The translations under genes and the position numbers were made by a program. This document shows, one piece after another, positions 11,600 through 22,127 of a stretch of 64,000 nt of DNA. Where the stretch lies: positions 33,976,001-34,040,000 of the forward strand of contig NC_091976.1 in assembly GCF_036711975.1 (NCBI RefSeq), in the 5' to 3' direction. Below the pieces are notes generated by a model. The model ran no database searches. It had not been told where the DNA came from and saw only the letters and a program-made list of their open reading frames with translations. This stretch comes from Onthophagus taurus. Lineage: Eukaryota > Arthropoda > Insecta > Coleoptera > Scarabaeidae. The first letter of the stretch is position 1; each line of letters opens with the position of its first letter.

Positions 11600-12303
11600 T
11601 TAACGTTATCTAATGATCTCGTAAAGTGTTTAACGTTGATGATGGCTAAAACGTTTTTCGTTGATAAGATAACGAAAGTTGTTTTAGTAAATGCGTGTGG
11701 AATGCGGTTTTATTGATTGCTTGAGGGAATAAGCTTTCACCGATCGAGGTCTTTGGTAGAATTCTTTTTAATTAATATCTCGTAAAAAATATATTCAATA
11801 AGAAACGAAATCTATTCAAAAAGATGTTTTATGCAAGCAGCTACAGCTTCGAAAAATTCATGCCAGCAGGCAATAAATTATTCATTGCATCGAAGGGCGG
11901 CCGGAAGATGAAGAAGAACGAGTTTGGTTCGCTTTGCTGTATTCGATTCGTTATGAAAACGCAATAACTAGGAGAAGAAGACGGGGAAAACCGATTGTCC
12001 GCGCTATCCCCCGGGGCAAGTAGAAACCCGAGGCTCTTCTCTAACGAGCCCCTCACGTATTAGCGAACTCCACCGGCGGCGTCAGAAATTAGATTTCGAC
12101 GCCGACGACGTCGCGACGTACTTCAGCCGTTCCGCAAACACCGGCAATTTAATCAATTTGCCAATTTAACTAATGAATGCCGGCTGCGTTTTATCTGTTT
12201 GTACGGTTTTTTTAAATCGAAATTCTCTTTATTAATTTACTTTCTTTCAATGTCAATCAACATTTAAAAGTACCTACTTACTTTGTCCCACATAAAACGC
12301 AAC
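11600..12303. other. Unassigned intergenic sequence
   Basis: Mixed-composition DNA with no convincing ORF, including a CpG-rich stretch at about 12060-12130 (CGACGCCGACGACGTCGCGA). It may hold upstream control elements of the cuticle gene, but no specific site can be supported. Confidence 0.3.
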
Positions 12304-14698
12304 ATGTTTGAATGTTTCTAGATCTAGGTCTAATGTTAGTTTTAGTGACAGTGGTAGGTAGTACATAAGAATTTAACACAAGACCTAAGTAGTATATTAA
12401 TGCCGGTTCTCGACCAGGATTAAGGATTTGTAACTAGATTTAGGTTGGTATTGGAAAAGTTACTAAATATGGCGCCACTTTCGATGACCGCCGCCAGGTA
12501 CAGAAACCTCTTGGGTTACCAAGCACTAGGTTGCACAGTAAAAAAAGTCACCAGATAAATTTGCCTGATGAGCGATAAATGGTGCCTGATGGGTGTCGCT
12601 CATCAGGTAACACCCCCCCACCCAACTGTCTGTACCCCGCTAGGTGATACCACTCTCGGTGACCGCCGGCACCAACCGCTAGGTGGTGCTTTAAGCTGCA
12701 CCATGCGCAGGAGCATCAGGATTCACTTCCGGTCTAGAACCGGCATTAATACAAGGTTTATATATTAAAGGTTGTCTAAGTTCCTATGCTGCAATACTTT
12801 GATTTTAGTTTGTGGGCGAGGGGCAAGAGCAGGAGTGTTTCGTGACGTAAGCGATCACGGATTGCGCACGCAACCTCATGGCCATGTGGTGCTCCATGCC
12901 TTTGTTTAAGTTGAATTGCTTGGCGGTATTATTTTCCACATGTGACGTAATACGCAGTATGATTGCGTACGAACCTAGACAACCTCTTATATATAAACCT
13001 TGGCATCAATATACTAAAAGTCACCAGATCTAGTAACTTTTCCAATACCAACCTAAATCTAGTTACAAATCCTTAATCCTGGTCCAGAACCGGCATTAAT
13101 ATACTACTGACTTACAACTAGAATCATTTGGGTTTAGCCGTCTTGAAATACGTGCGGCTAAATCCGAATGTTTCTAGTTCTAGGTCTAATGTTAGTTCTA
13201 GTTTTACACTAGAATTATCACTAGAACTAACACAAGACCTAGAACTAGAATCATTTGGGTTTAGCCGTCTTGAAAGACTTGCGGCTAAACCCGAATGTTT
13301 CTAGTTCTAGGTCTAGTGTTAGTTCTAGCTTTACACTAGAATTATCACTAGAACTAACACAAGACCTAGAACTAGAATCATTTGGGTTTAGCCGTCTTGA
13401 AAGACTTGCGGGTAAACCCGAATGTTTCTACTTCTAGGTCTAGTGTTAGTTCTAGTTTTACACTAGAATTATCACTGGAACTAACACAAGACCTAGAACT
13501 AGAATCATTCGGGTTTAGCCGTCTTGAAAGACTTGCGGCTAAATCCGAATGTTTCTAGCTCTCGGTCTAGTGTTAGCTCTAGTTTTACACTAGCACTATC
13601 ACTAGAACTAACACAAGACCTAGAACTAGAATCATTCGGGTTTAGCCGTCTTGAAAGACTTGCGGCTAAATCCGAATGTTTCTAGCTCTCGGTCTAGTGT
13701 TAACTCTAGTTTTACACTAGCACTATCACTAGAACTAACACAAGACCTAGAACTAGAATCATTCGGGTTTAGCCGTCTTGAAAGACTTGCGGCTAAATCC
13801 GAATGTTTCTAGCTCTCGGTCTAGTGTTAACTCTAGTTTTACACTAGCACTATCACTAGAACTAACACAAGACCTAGAACTAGAATCATTCGGGTTTAGC
13901 CGTCTTGAAAGACTTGCGGCTAAATCCGAATGTTTCTAGCTCTCGGTCTAGTGTTAACTCTAGTTTTACACTAGCACTATCACTAGAACTAACACAAGAC
14001 CTAGAACTAGAATCATTTGGGTTTAGCCGTCTTGAAAGACTTGCGGCTAAATCCGAATGTTTCTAGCTCTCGGTCTAGTGTTAGCTTTAGTTTTACACTA
14101 GCACTATCACTAGAAATAACACAAGACCTAGAACTAGAATCATTCGGGTTTAGCCGTCTTGAAAGACTTGCGGCTAAATCCGAATGTTTCTAGTTCTAGG
14201 TCTAATGTTAGTTCTAGTTTTACACTAGAATTATCACTAGAACTAACACAAGACCTAGAACTAGAATCATTCGGGTTAAGCCGTCTTGAAAGACTTGCGG
14301 CTAAATCCGAATGTTTCTAGTTCTAGATCTAGTGTTAGTTCTAGTTTTACACTAGAATTATCACTAGAATTAACACAAAACCTACAACTAGAATCATTCG
14401 GGTTTAGCCGTCTTGAAAGACTTGCGGCTAAATCCGAATGTTTCTAGTTCTAGGTCTAGTGTTAATTCTAGTTTTACACTAGAATTATCACTAGAACTAA
14501 CACAAGACCTAGAACTAGAATCATTTGGGTTTAGCCGTCTTGAAAGACTTGCGGCTAAACCCGAATGTTTCTAGTTCTAGGTCTAGTGTTAGTTCTAGTT
14601 TTACACTAGAATTATCACTAGAACTAACACAAGACCTAGAACTAGAATCATTCGGGATTAACCGACTTGAAAGACTTGCGGCGAAATCCGAATGTTTG
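12304..14698. repeat. CTAG-rich hairpin satellite, array 2 (127-bp units)
   Basis: After a partial unit (12304-12388) and an inserted element (12389-13107), about twelve tandem units run to 14698. The core CATTCGGGTTTAGCCGTC recurs at 13506, 13633, 13760 and 13887, giving a period of exactly 127 bp. Each unit contains two dyads: the core GGTTTAGCCGTCTTGAAAGA pairing with CTTGCGGCTAAACCCGAATG, and CTAGTTCTAGGTCTAGTGTT pairing with the AACACAAGACCTAGAACTAG block across a short TTTACACTAG spacer. Units at 13560-14100 share variants such as CTAGCTCTCGG, showing local homogenisation. Orientation is opposite to the 47.9-49.9 kb array. Confidence 0.95.
12389..13107. mobile_element. 719-bp inverted-repeat element inserted in the hairpin satellite
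   Basis: GTAGTATATTAATGCCGGTT at 12389 is matched by its exact complement ending at 13107, and the inverted repeats extend about 80 bp, through AGGTTGGTATTGGAAAAGTT. A third partial terminus (AGAACCGGCATTAATAC) lies inside at about 12736. The interior has short dyads (CTGATGAGCG..CGCTCATCAG at 12565-12608) but no transposase, so it is a non-autonomous element. Satellite sequence continues on both sides. The target duplication is unclear. Confidence 0.8.
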
Positions 14699-14699
14699 A

Positions 14700-15807
14700 A
14701 TTTGATTTAAATTTTAAATTATGTTGATGCCCTTGATGTGAACTACTTAAAAAAGTGAAAGTTTTGCATTTTTATTATACGTGACTTTACCGTTAAAGAA
14801 AAAGATAAAAAGTAAAAAGAAATAAATTAATACCCGTAAAAATTCTTCCTTAAGGGCATAAAGAAAAGGGGAGAAGACGTCGGTCGTATAACAGTGAAAG
14901 AGAGCAGCCGGCCGAGTTTGGGAAAGTATATAGTAGTAGAAGAGTAAAAGAAAACGAAAACCGACACGGTGGAGTAGTAAATGGCGACATAAAGCAGTCA
15001 CTTCAATTAAGCTAAGATTATGTTCCCTTAAAATCCACTCGAGTGAGCGGCTCCAGAACTTTTACAAGAAGGGGGCCCGATCGTAAATCGAACAGAACGG
15101 GCCGCCACGAGTCCCGGGCACAAAACTCTATAGTTTTCGAACACAGAATCTAAGGGTAGTAACTTTGTTGAACGAAGAGGGGCCCCTCGGTACCTGCGAG
15201 CGCAAAAAGTTATGAGCCGTGAATCGGAGCTCGAAAATTGAAATTCTAGTCGGGGGCGATAGTTCGTCTTTCCACTGACTCCCTCGTCCCGCGTGAATTA
15301 TGAGGGCGGCGCTATCGTCGTAATTCAAGATCGGCCAGACCACACACACCCACGCGGATTGCGAATATTTTCATTTCGATTGATTGGATTGGATCCGCCG
15401 AATCGTTCTCTCTAAACCTAAATCGCACGATGCGCGCCGAGATACAAATTGGAGATACTTCCGGTCCGTATGTTCTCTATAAAACTCTATCTTTATTTGC
15501 TACTAGAAAAAATAGAACGGCTCAAACTCATTTATTTCATATTGAGTTTAAACGGAAACGAGAAAAATGGTGGATGCGCCGGGAAAAGAGCAATTCTTAC
15601 CATTTTGTTTTAAAAACAAATCTCACTACTTTAAAATTAGAATCGATGCAGAAATATATTGTGCACAAGAGTCCATAACCCGTTTAGGTATTGGTGTCGC
15701 GATTTTTTAAGCATAAAGTGAAAATTTTTAAAAATATTCAAATAAATGATTAATTGCAAAATTTGTGTCTACTCCAAATCTAAAAGCGATAGAGCAATAT
15801 GTTGTAC
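14700..15807. other. Unassigned sequence, partly CpG-rich
   Basis: Unique DNA between repeat blocks. 15040-15430 is GC-rich compared with its surroundings and contains CCGGG and GGCCGCC strings. Open frames of 73-84 codons on both strands show no recognisable domain and have no supporting splice or start context. It could be a regulatory or conserved non-coding block; nothing specific can be called. Confidence 0.3.
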
Positions 15808-15996
15808 TATACAGGTGGTCCATTTCACGTGAGATAAGCGATTATCTCAAAAACGCTTCATTTTACATAAAAATGAACCAAATGAAAGTTGTTCTGTGCG
15901 AAGGGGGAAAACATATGATGATAACAGTTTTTGAACTTGACCTTATTTTCAAGATTATATCAGTCACGACCAATTTTTTAAATGGCACCCTATATA
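15808..15996. mobile_element. Mariner-type MITE, ~188 bp
   Basis: ACAGGTGGTCCATTTCACGT at the left and AAATGGCACCCTATAT at the right form imperfect inverted ends of the CAGGGTGxCCATTT type common in insect mariner elements. The left terminus also resembles the right end of the Tc1-like copy near 43745-43795 (GATAATCGCTTGTCTCACGT). There is no transposase. Confidence 0.55.
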
Positions 15997-16424
15997 TTTT
16001 ATTGTAAAATCCGAATCTGTCGATAAAAATAAAGTAATTCAAAAAAAAATTGTACTGTATAGTTTTGCCAGTGCAACGGCAAAATATCTTTTGAAAAAAA
16101 TTGAAATTTCTTCAGAAACAATTAAGTAACGTTTATAATCTAGCAAGAACAAATAAGATTAATAAATTTTCCTACTCGCTTCGATACATTGTCTTTAGTT
16201 CTTAATTCTTAGAATACTATTTAAGAGTGCTCAACAAAATAACTCCAGAAGAGGTAGACATCGGGTAACCTGGCTCGTCGGAAATACCTTTGGAAAGAGG
16301 TCTAAAAGGTTCCGACATTGACAAACTGCTTATGTCGGCATTTTCAGAATATCGGTTTGAGAGACTTAATTGGTTGAATTGTTTTAAAATGTAACAGGTA
16401 AAACTAAATTTACATAAAAACTGC

Positions 16425-16990
16425 TTGGCAACAAATTCTGAATTTATTCCATCGTTTTACATTCAGGCAAAATGTTTAAAGTAAGTCATTAAATCATGGA
16501 TACTCTAAATGTGGCAGAAAATGTCGAAATGATTTTTATTTATGGAGAAAGTGGCAGAAAACTTTCTGATAGTATAGCTTTGTATCGAGAACGTTTTCGA
16601 AGGAAAGGAAATTGCGGTATTAGCTAGCGTTGAGGTAAATCCTCAAGTTAGCACTCGAGGACTTGCAATTGACGCCGGAATATCGAAGACCAGCATTTTA
16701 AGAATATTAAAGCGCAACAAGTATGATTTTGTGGATTGAGGTGATTTTGAAAATCGATTAATGAACGTCAATTTCTTTGGTAATGTCCTATTCTCGAATA
16801 AGTCTACTTTTACAAACAAACGACAAGTCAATAGACATAACATGCACTATTGGAGCGTTGAAAATCCGATACAATTGCGTGAAGTAGAACATAATTGGTG
16901 ATAAATTGATCGGTCCATACTTTATTGATGGTATGGTGAATGGGGAGATGTACCGAAATTTTTTAGATGACGTCTTACCAACGTAACTTA
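16425..16990 (+). pseudogene. Tc1-like transposase relic (same family as 34769/43202)
   Basis: The broken frames read MDTLNVAENVEMIFIYGESG near 16497, then IALYRERF, a deleted middle part, GIEV-type helix-turn-helix remnants, VLFSNKSTFTNKRQVNRHN with the catalytic Asp changed to Asn, and GDKLIGPYFIDGMVNGEMYR. It ends within LDDVLP. The deletions are in-frame and out-of-frame. The sequence aligns through its length with the copy split across 34769-34912 and 43202-43790, so both derive from one element family. Confidence 0.8.
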
Positions 16991-17344
16991 TACCGAGAGA
17001 TCAAAAAAGCCGGTCCGCTAAAAACTACTTTCCCAAGGGCTTGATACCAATACTTACTGTCCTCGTCACAGCCTCCTCCCATCTCTACTTGTTTTTAATT
17101 TTCAACGTTCTTATTGGTCGACGAGGTGATATCGATTTTTAGTTTCAATGGTTTCGATCAGCTGAGCTATACTACTGTTCTGTGAGCTGAGCTCAGAGCA
17201 GCTCAGAGTCGTGTTTTTGGTTTTGGCGTTTGGTGTTTTCAATATTTCATTATGAATTTATTGCGGTTTTATTTAATATTATCTGTCTTTATTAAGACAA
17301 AATTTCTTCTCCAATCTTATCTTCGAAATGGAGTAAAAGATCAA
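16991..17344. other. Unassigned sequence between transposase relics
   Basis: No ORF or repeat is recognised. The first bases (CGGTCCGCTAAAAACT) resemble the flank of the 34769 Tc1-like copy (CCCGCTAAAAATTC). Short CAGCTGAG/GAGCTCAG repeats occur at about 17158-17205. Confidence 0.25.
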
Positions 17345-17832
17345 AATGGGGTATGAAAATATTGAACAAGTCGTTGTGTAGAGGAATTTAGGGAGACATA
17401 CCTGGAAAATGTAGTGAATTACTATGACATAACATACTAAGACATTAGGAAAGTTGTAAAAGTGCTTTGTTACAAGAATTCATTGAATAATTACATGATG
17501 ATGAATTGGAAGGATTTTTTCAACATGACAATGCAACTGCACGAACAAACAAAAGATTCCTTCATGAATTTTATGATGATTGAGTAATCGGTAGAGGATG
17601 TTGGCCACCTCGCTCACCCGATCTAACCCCACTAGATTTCTTTTTATTCGGTCATTTCAAAAATTCTGTCTACAAAAACCGTTTACAGACCATAGAAGAA
17701 TTGCAAGATGCAATACAACACAATGTTCAATAAATAACTGCAGAGCAACTTGTACAGGTCTTCGATAATATGAAAAGAAGAATCACTTTATGTTTAGAAA
17801 AGAATGGTCAATATTTTGAATTCATTTTATAA
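17345..17832 (+). pseudogene. C-terminal half of a mariner-like transposase
   Basis: Readable as FFQHDNATARTNKRFLHEF (catalytic Asp in HDN), then after a stop WPPRSPDLTPLDFFLFGHFK and IEELQDAIQHN, ending with CLEKNGQYFEFIL. These are signature motifs of insect mariner-type transposases. The N-terminal half and the inverted repeats are not seen. Confidence 0.8.
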
Positions 17833-17944
17833 TAAATAAAACTTCTAAACCTTTATTTTTATAATAAAATAAAAGATCTTTTTTTGATTTATGAAATAAA
17901 TTAATTACAAAAGAATAGTTTAAAGGGATTTCTTTTTATTATAT

Positions 17945-18268
17945 TATATATAGATTTGAGCAGGGAAGAAAGACAAATATGTGGCTGCAAAATGATGGGT
18001 GTCCAACACATTTTTCACATATTGCATGTGAAGCTATAGATCGGGATTATGCTGGGCGATGGATTGGAATTGAAGGTCTAATTTCCTGGACTGCCAACTC
18101 ACCTGATTTAACACCTGTTGATTTTTTTTTGTGGGGCGGATAAGAAATGCATGCCCATAGTCAAGAAAACCTTTTAAGATGTAAAGAAACTCTTAGTAGA
18201 AGGGGTAATAAATGTATTGAAGTGAGTGGGAAATATTTGAACACTTATTATAAATTTTATACTTGTTG
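17945..18268 (+). pseudogene. Second mariner-like transposase fragment
   Basis: Contains WLQNDGCPTHFSHIACEAI (Asp in NDG), RDYAGRWIG and WTANSPDLTPVDFFLWG followed by stops. It is a different copy from the fragment just upstream, with its own divergent sequence, and has no N-terminus. Confidence 0.75.
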
Positions 18269-18278
18269 TTGATTAATA

Positions 18279-19976
18279 CACTGTTGGAAATAATTCACGA
18301 GCACACCCTATATAATCTGAACGCGTGAAGATAAATCCATAATATTTGCGGAGCACAAAGGTATACTGTAGACGAGTTTATTCAGGGAGTTTCGAGTTGT
18401 TCTGTCGAGGCATTGTTGTCTGAGTCGCCCTTCCAAGTGGAACATTCCGTCGCTATGGAGACCGAAGTGGATGGAAAATACCGGTCGTTTTTAGTGTGGT
18501 GTGAGGGACCACATTGTTATCGTACTCTGTGCGCAATGGATGGACGATCGCGTTACTTAAGCGAGTTTGAGCGAGGAATGTTTGTGGGTATGCACATTGA
18601 GGGTATATCGTTCTGTGAAAGTTCTGTGGCAGGGGAAGGCGCTCACTACGCGAACTGTACGGCGGCGTTTGGTAGATAGTGGACTGCGCGCGCGTCGTGC
18701 GATACAGCGGATTCCAGTAACACCCGAGCACCGCAGCATACGTCACGAGTGGGTCGACACTAGGCATTAGTGGGTTGCCGAGTAGAGAGACATTTTGTTT
18801 TCCGACAAATCAAGATTCGAATTGAGCACTGGTGATGCGTGAATTTTAGGTCGTCGGAGCCGTGATGATCGTCTACTCAAGCAGTGTGTGCAAGAACGCC
18901 CTATCCACCGACAACCGAGCATTATGGTATGGGGTGCGATTAGATATGGTGGACGTACACGTCTGCTGCGTGTATAGCAGACCATGACGGGTCAACGATA
19001 CGTAGATGAGGTGCTACGGTCCGTTGTGCTTCCCTACATTCGGCGGCTCCCAGGTCTGCTATTCATGCACGACAACGTACGACAGCACATCGGGCGTGTT
19101 GTACAGACCTTTGTGGAAGAGCACCGTATACGAATGCTTCCATGGCTAGCTCGGTTTCCGCATCTGAATCCGATCGAACATGTTTGGGACATGACTGGTC
19201 GGAGACTTCTACGTTATCCGGCTTCCTCGGCTAACGTTGAGGAGCTATGGAGGCGAGTTGAGGTGGCATGGTTGGCCATCCCTCTCGCTACAATACAGCG
19301 ACTTATAGACTCCATGCCACGTCGTGTAGCGATGCTACGCGAAGTTCACGGTGGATACTCTCGCTATTGATGTTTCTCCTCCCAGCAGAGTTGTGCCGCT
19401 CTCCATGTGAGAGTAAGTTACACTACTTTAGTACTACTTCCATACCAAATTTTATTGCGCTAGACACACGCGTTCAGATTGTACAGGGTGTGCTCGTGAA
19501 TAGGGCCGTTAACGTCAATCGATTAGAAAGACCGTCTTTCAAAAAATCGATAATGTAAATTAAATTAGACGGATTAGTAACGTTTTCACGTTCGAAAATT
19601 GTTTAATTTTTGCAATAATTAATGTAAAAGTTTAAAATTCCCCACCCCTGATTCATTGTGACGTTTTAAGTAAGAAGAAAGAAATCACAGACGTGATTTC
19701 TCTCCCGTTTTCTTCTGTTTTCTTCTAGCGCATAAGATTCGTAGCATTGTCTCTCTCTAGGAAATTTATTGATTTTTATACGCTCCAATCATACGCTCAA
19801 ATCTGAGTGACGCGCTACTGAATTCGCGGCCTGCAATTTCAAACTTTATTATTTTTTTTTGGAAAAACTAAGCCTCAGAATCAAAAATTAAAAAATATGG
19901 GGTCAATCAATTTTAAAAAACTTTCGAATGAGCCAATAAAAAAAAATAGTTAACGGCCCTATTATTTCCAACAGTG
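18279..19976 (+). mobile_element. Tc1-type element, copy A, with DD34E transposase relic
   Basis: The ends CACTGTTGGAAATAATTCAC (18279) and its complement (ending 19976) are flanked by TA. The right end was split by a later 461-bp insertion (19501-19961). The transposase can be read from about 18413: FLVWCEGPHC.., RYLSEFERGMFVGMHIEG, then a deletion that joins FCE to a region near EGA, RTVRRRLVDSGL, ILFSDKSRFELS, a 128-codon open stretch (18984-19370) with FMHDNVRQH and HLNPIEHVWD (final Glu), to the C-terminus. Copy B at 57812-58882 retains the N-terminal part deleted here. Confidence 0.9.
19501..19961. mobile_element. 461-bp MITE splitting the Tc1 copy A terminus
   Basis: TAGGGCCGTTAAC at 19501-19513 and GTTAACGGCCCTA at 19949-19961 are exact inverted ends. 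Removing the segment restores GTGAATTATTTCC, the terminus seen in the other ends of this Tc1 family (58865-58877 and the complement at 18285-18297). The comparison leaves no target duplication, or at most two bases. No ORF. Confidence 0.85.
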
Positions 19977-19979
19977 TAG

Positions 19980-22127
19980 TTTAATCACTTTTTATAAATA
20001 AACAATATTTGGATATGAAGCACCCTGTGTGTTGTAATATGTAATACTATAATTTAAAGGCAGCTCTAAAAGAAGTAATTTTTTTAACAATAGCAAGAAA
20101 ATACTAAGTGGTACACAAAACAAGTTTCTTTAAATTGTTTTAAAACTTTCTTTTTTATTATTTTCTTAGAAAATGAGAAAGAAAATGTCTTGAGGAAGTA
20201 GAGTGTGTACAATAACGTGGCGGCCGTCGTCATTCCGAGAACTTAATTGAACCGTCCGGCGGCAATTTGCGCTCGCCCTCTCCTTATTGTGGCGGTAATT
20301 AACTTTCGTTTTGTTTTTTAACTGCTTTTTTAATTGGATACGAATTGCTACGCGGCATCTCGCAGCTTCCGGTATTCAATTTATATATCGCACCAGGAAA
20401 ACGGAGTAATTGAAATTTACTGTGTAACAACTTTTTGCGCGACGCGGCGCAACTCTAAGCGTCGTTTTCCGGTCATCGTATTTTTTTTAATTAAATCGTT
20501 CCGCATTTCCACCATTCCGATGTCTGTATACTTGAACAAGAACTCCCGCAGGCTTTTCGGGTTTGCCTGTTTATGGCCGGCGTAAAGTCAGGAACTTAAC
20601 GAGAATGCCATAAATTTATAGCTTATAAATTTCATTGGAATCGGACAACTTTTATTTTCAAACTATATTATTCGATATTGGTTAGCGTCCGTGACAGTTA
20701 TTGATACGGAAGGGCGCCACTCCACCTTTAAAAGGGCCATATTTTTCCGACGAACAATGTCTGTGTCGCCGTCGCGATGCTATAAGCGTCCTCCCCGAAA
20801 AAAGCTCGCTGCCTGTGACACCAGGAGGTCCTCGCCGCGGTATAAACACAATATATATTATATCTATATACGGAATTTTCGTTTCGAAATACACCCTTCC
20901 GTATACAAGGAGAAAGAGGAGACGGGATTGAGGATTGGCTGTGTTTTGGAGGTTCGCTATACTCAGGATGGCCTTCTGTGTAAGACGTCGCGAGCGATAA
21001 CGACATAAAGACGAGAGCCGTTGTGCTTTCGACGTCTCAAGAAGCCTAAATCAGGGCGAAAACGGCTTTTGGTATTTATCCCACGAAGAAATTCAGGAAT
21101 TTCTTCGCGCACTTCGGTGCAATATGCAGCGATGATAGATTACCTGCTCCGGTTTCAATTTACGACGTGGAGGCGCCCGCCAAAGAAGAACCGAGGACTC
21201 CCCTCCCACACTCTGTCGAGTGCCGGAGCTTTCTTATTAAACGCAGGAAACTTTTCCAATTCGGACAGGTTTAGCGCGTAATGCGATTTACGAGACGCAA
21301 TTTAAAAGAATCCCCTTTCTCTTTAGTAGCAAGTTTCACGACGATTACGAAAAAGGCGGACGGAGAAGAGGTGTTTACATCGCGATTAAAACTACTTAGA
21401 CGGCCATTTCTACTCTTCTCTCCTCTTCATACTTATGGTAATTCCTTTTATGAAGTAATATTATTATGTACGGTCGTCTCCTTTTAGAACAACCCTATTT
21501 ACCTAAAGTGCACCTTTATTAGTTTTAAGACCTTACTGACACATAACCATAAAAAGATAACATTTTTTGGCACAAATATGTTGTGCACAATTTTTTTCAT
21601 CAAATCATCTTTTCAAGACTGTTTTAAATGGTCCATCAAAAGGGAATTATTTTTTTGTTGTTGGTTAATGTGTGAAAGCAATTGAGTACCGTATTTCGTA
21701 GTAAATTTAAAGTGCACACCCCTATTCCGCGTACCATCCCCCGAAATTATACTTTTTCCCCGGAAATTTACGACCGCAGCAACGAGTCGCAACGCGCGCA
21801 ATTTCCACTCGCAGAAAAAAGGGAAAAAAAATGCCGCAACGACTCCGAAAATTAAATAGAAATAATTCACGGGTTGAAAGCAAGTTTCTTCGGAACGTGC
21901 TCAATTAGAACTAGCCCTCGCTCAATTAGAATTCCCGAGATTATGATTTTTTAATTATCTTTCGCGATCCTTCCGCAATAACGAAATAGTGGGTTTTCGT
22001 CGCCGTCGACGATATTAGCACCTCGTTAGAGCTATTGGCCTTTGACCCGGAACCAGATGCTCTGATCAAATTTTACTTTACCAAACTCCTGCGCATCCCG
22101 GGAAACTTGGATTGTGGTTATACGACA
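19980..22127. other. Unassigned sequence, CpG-containing
   Basis: About 2.1 kb of unique DNA with no recognised protein. 20200-21480 is comparatively GC-rich with several overlapping frames of 60-105 codons on both strands. None shows a domain, codon bias or convincing splice pattern, and opposite-strand frames overlap. It may be regulatory DNA upstream of Synaptotagmin. Confidence 0.3.

Noticed and set aside
12568-12768. 66-codon plus-strand frame
   Set aside because: Located inside the 719-bp inverted-repeat element, with no recognisable product.
15430-15678. 82-codon frame beginning MRAEIQIGDTSG
   Set aside because: No domain, no splice support, ends in AT-rich DNA; treated as chance.
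20334-21487. Several 60-105-codon frames on both strands
   Set aside because: Opposite-strand frames overlap, compositions are alike, and no domains or splice signals are convincing.
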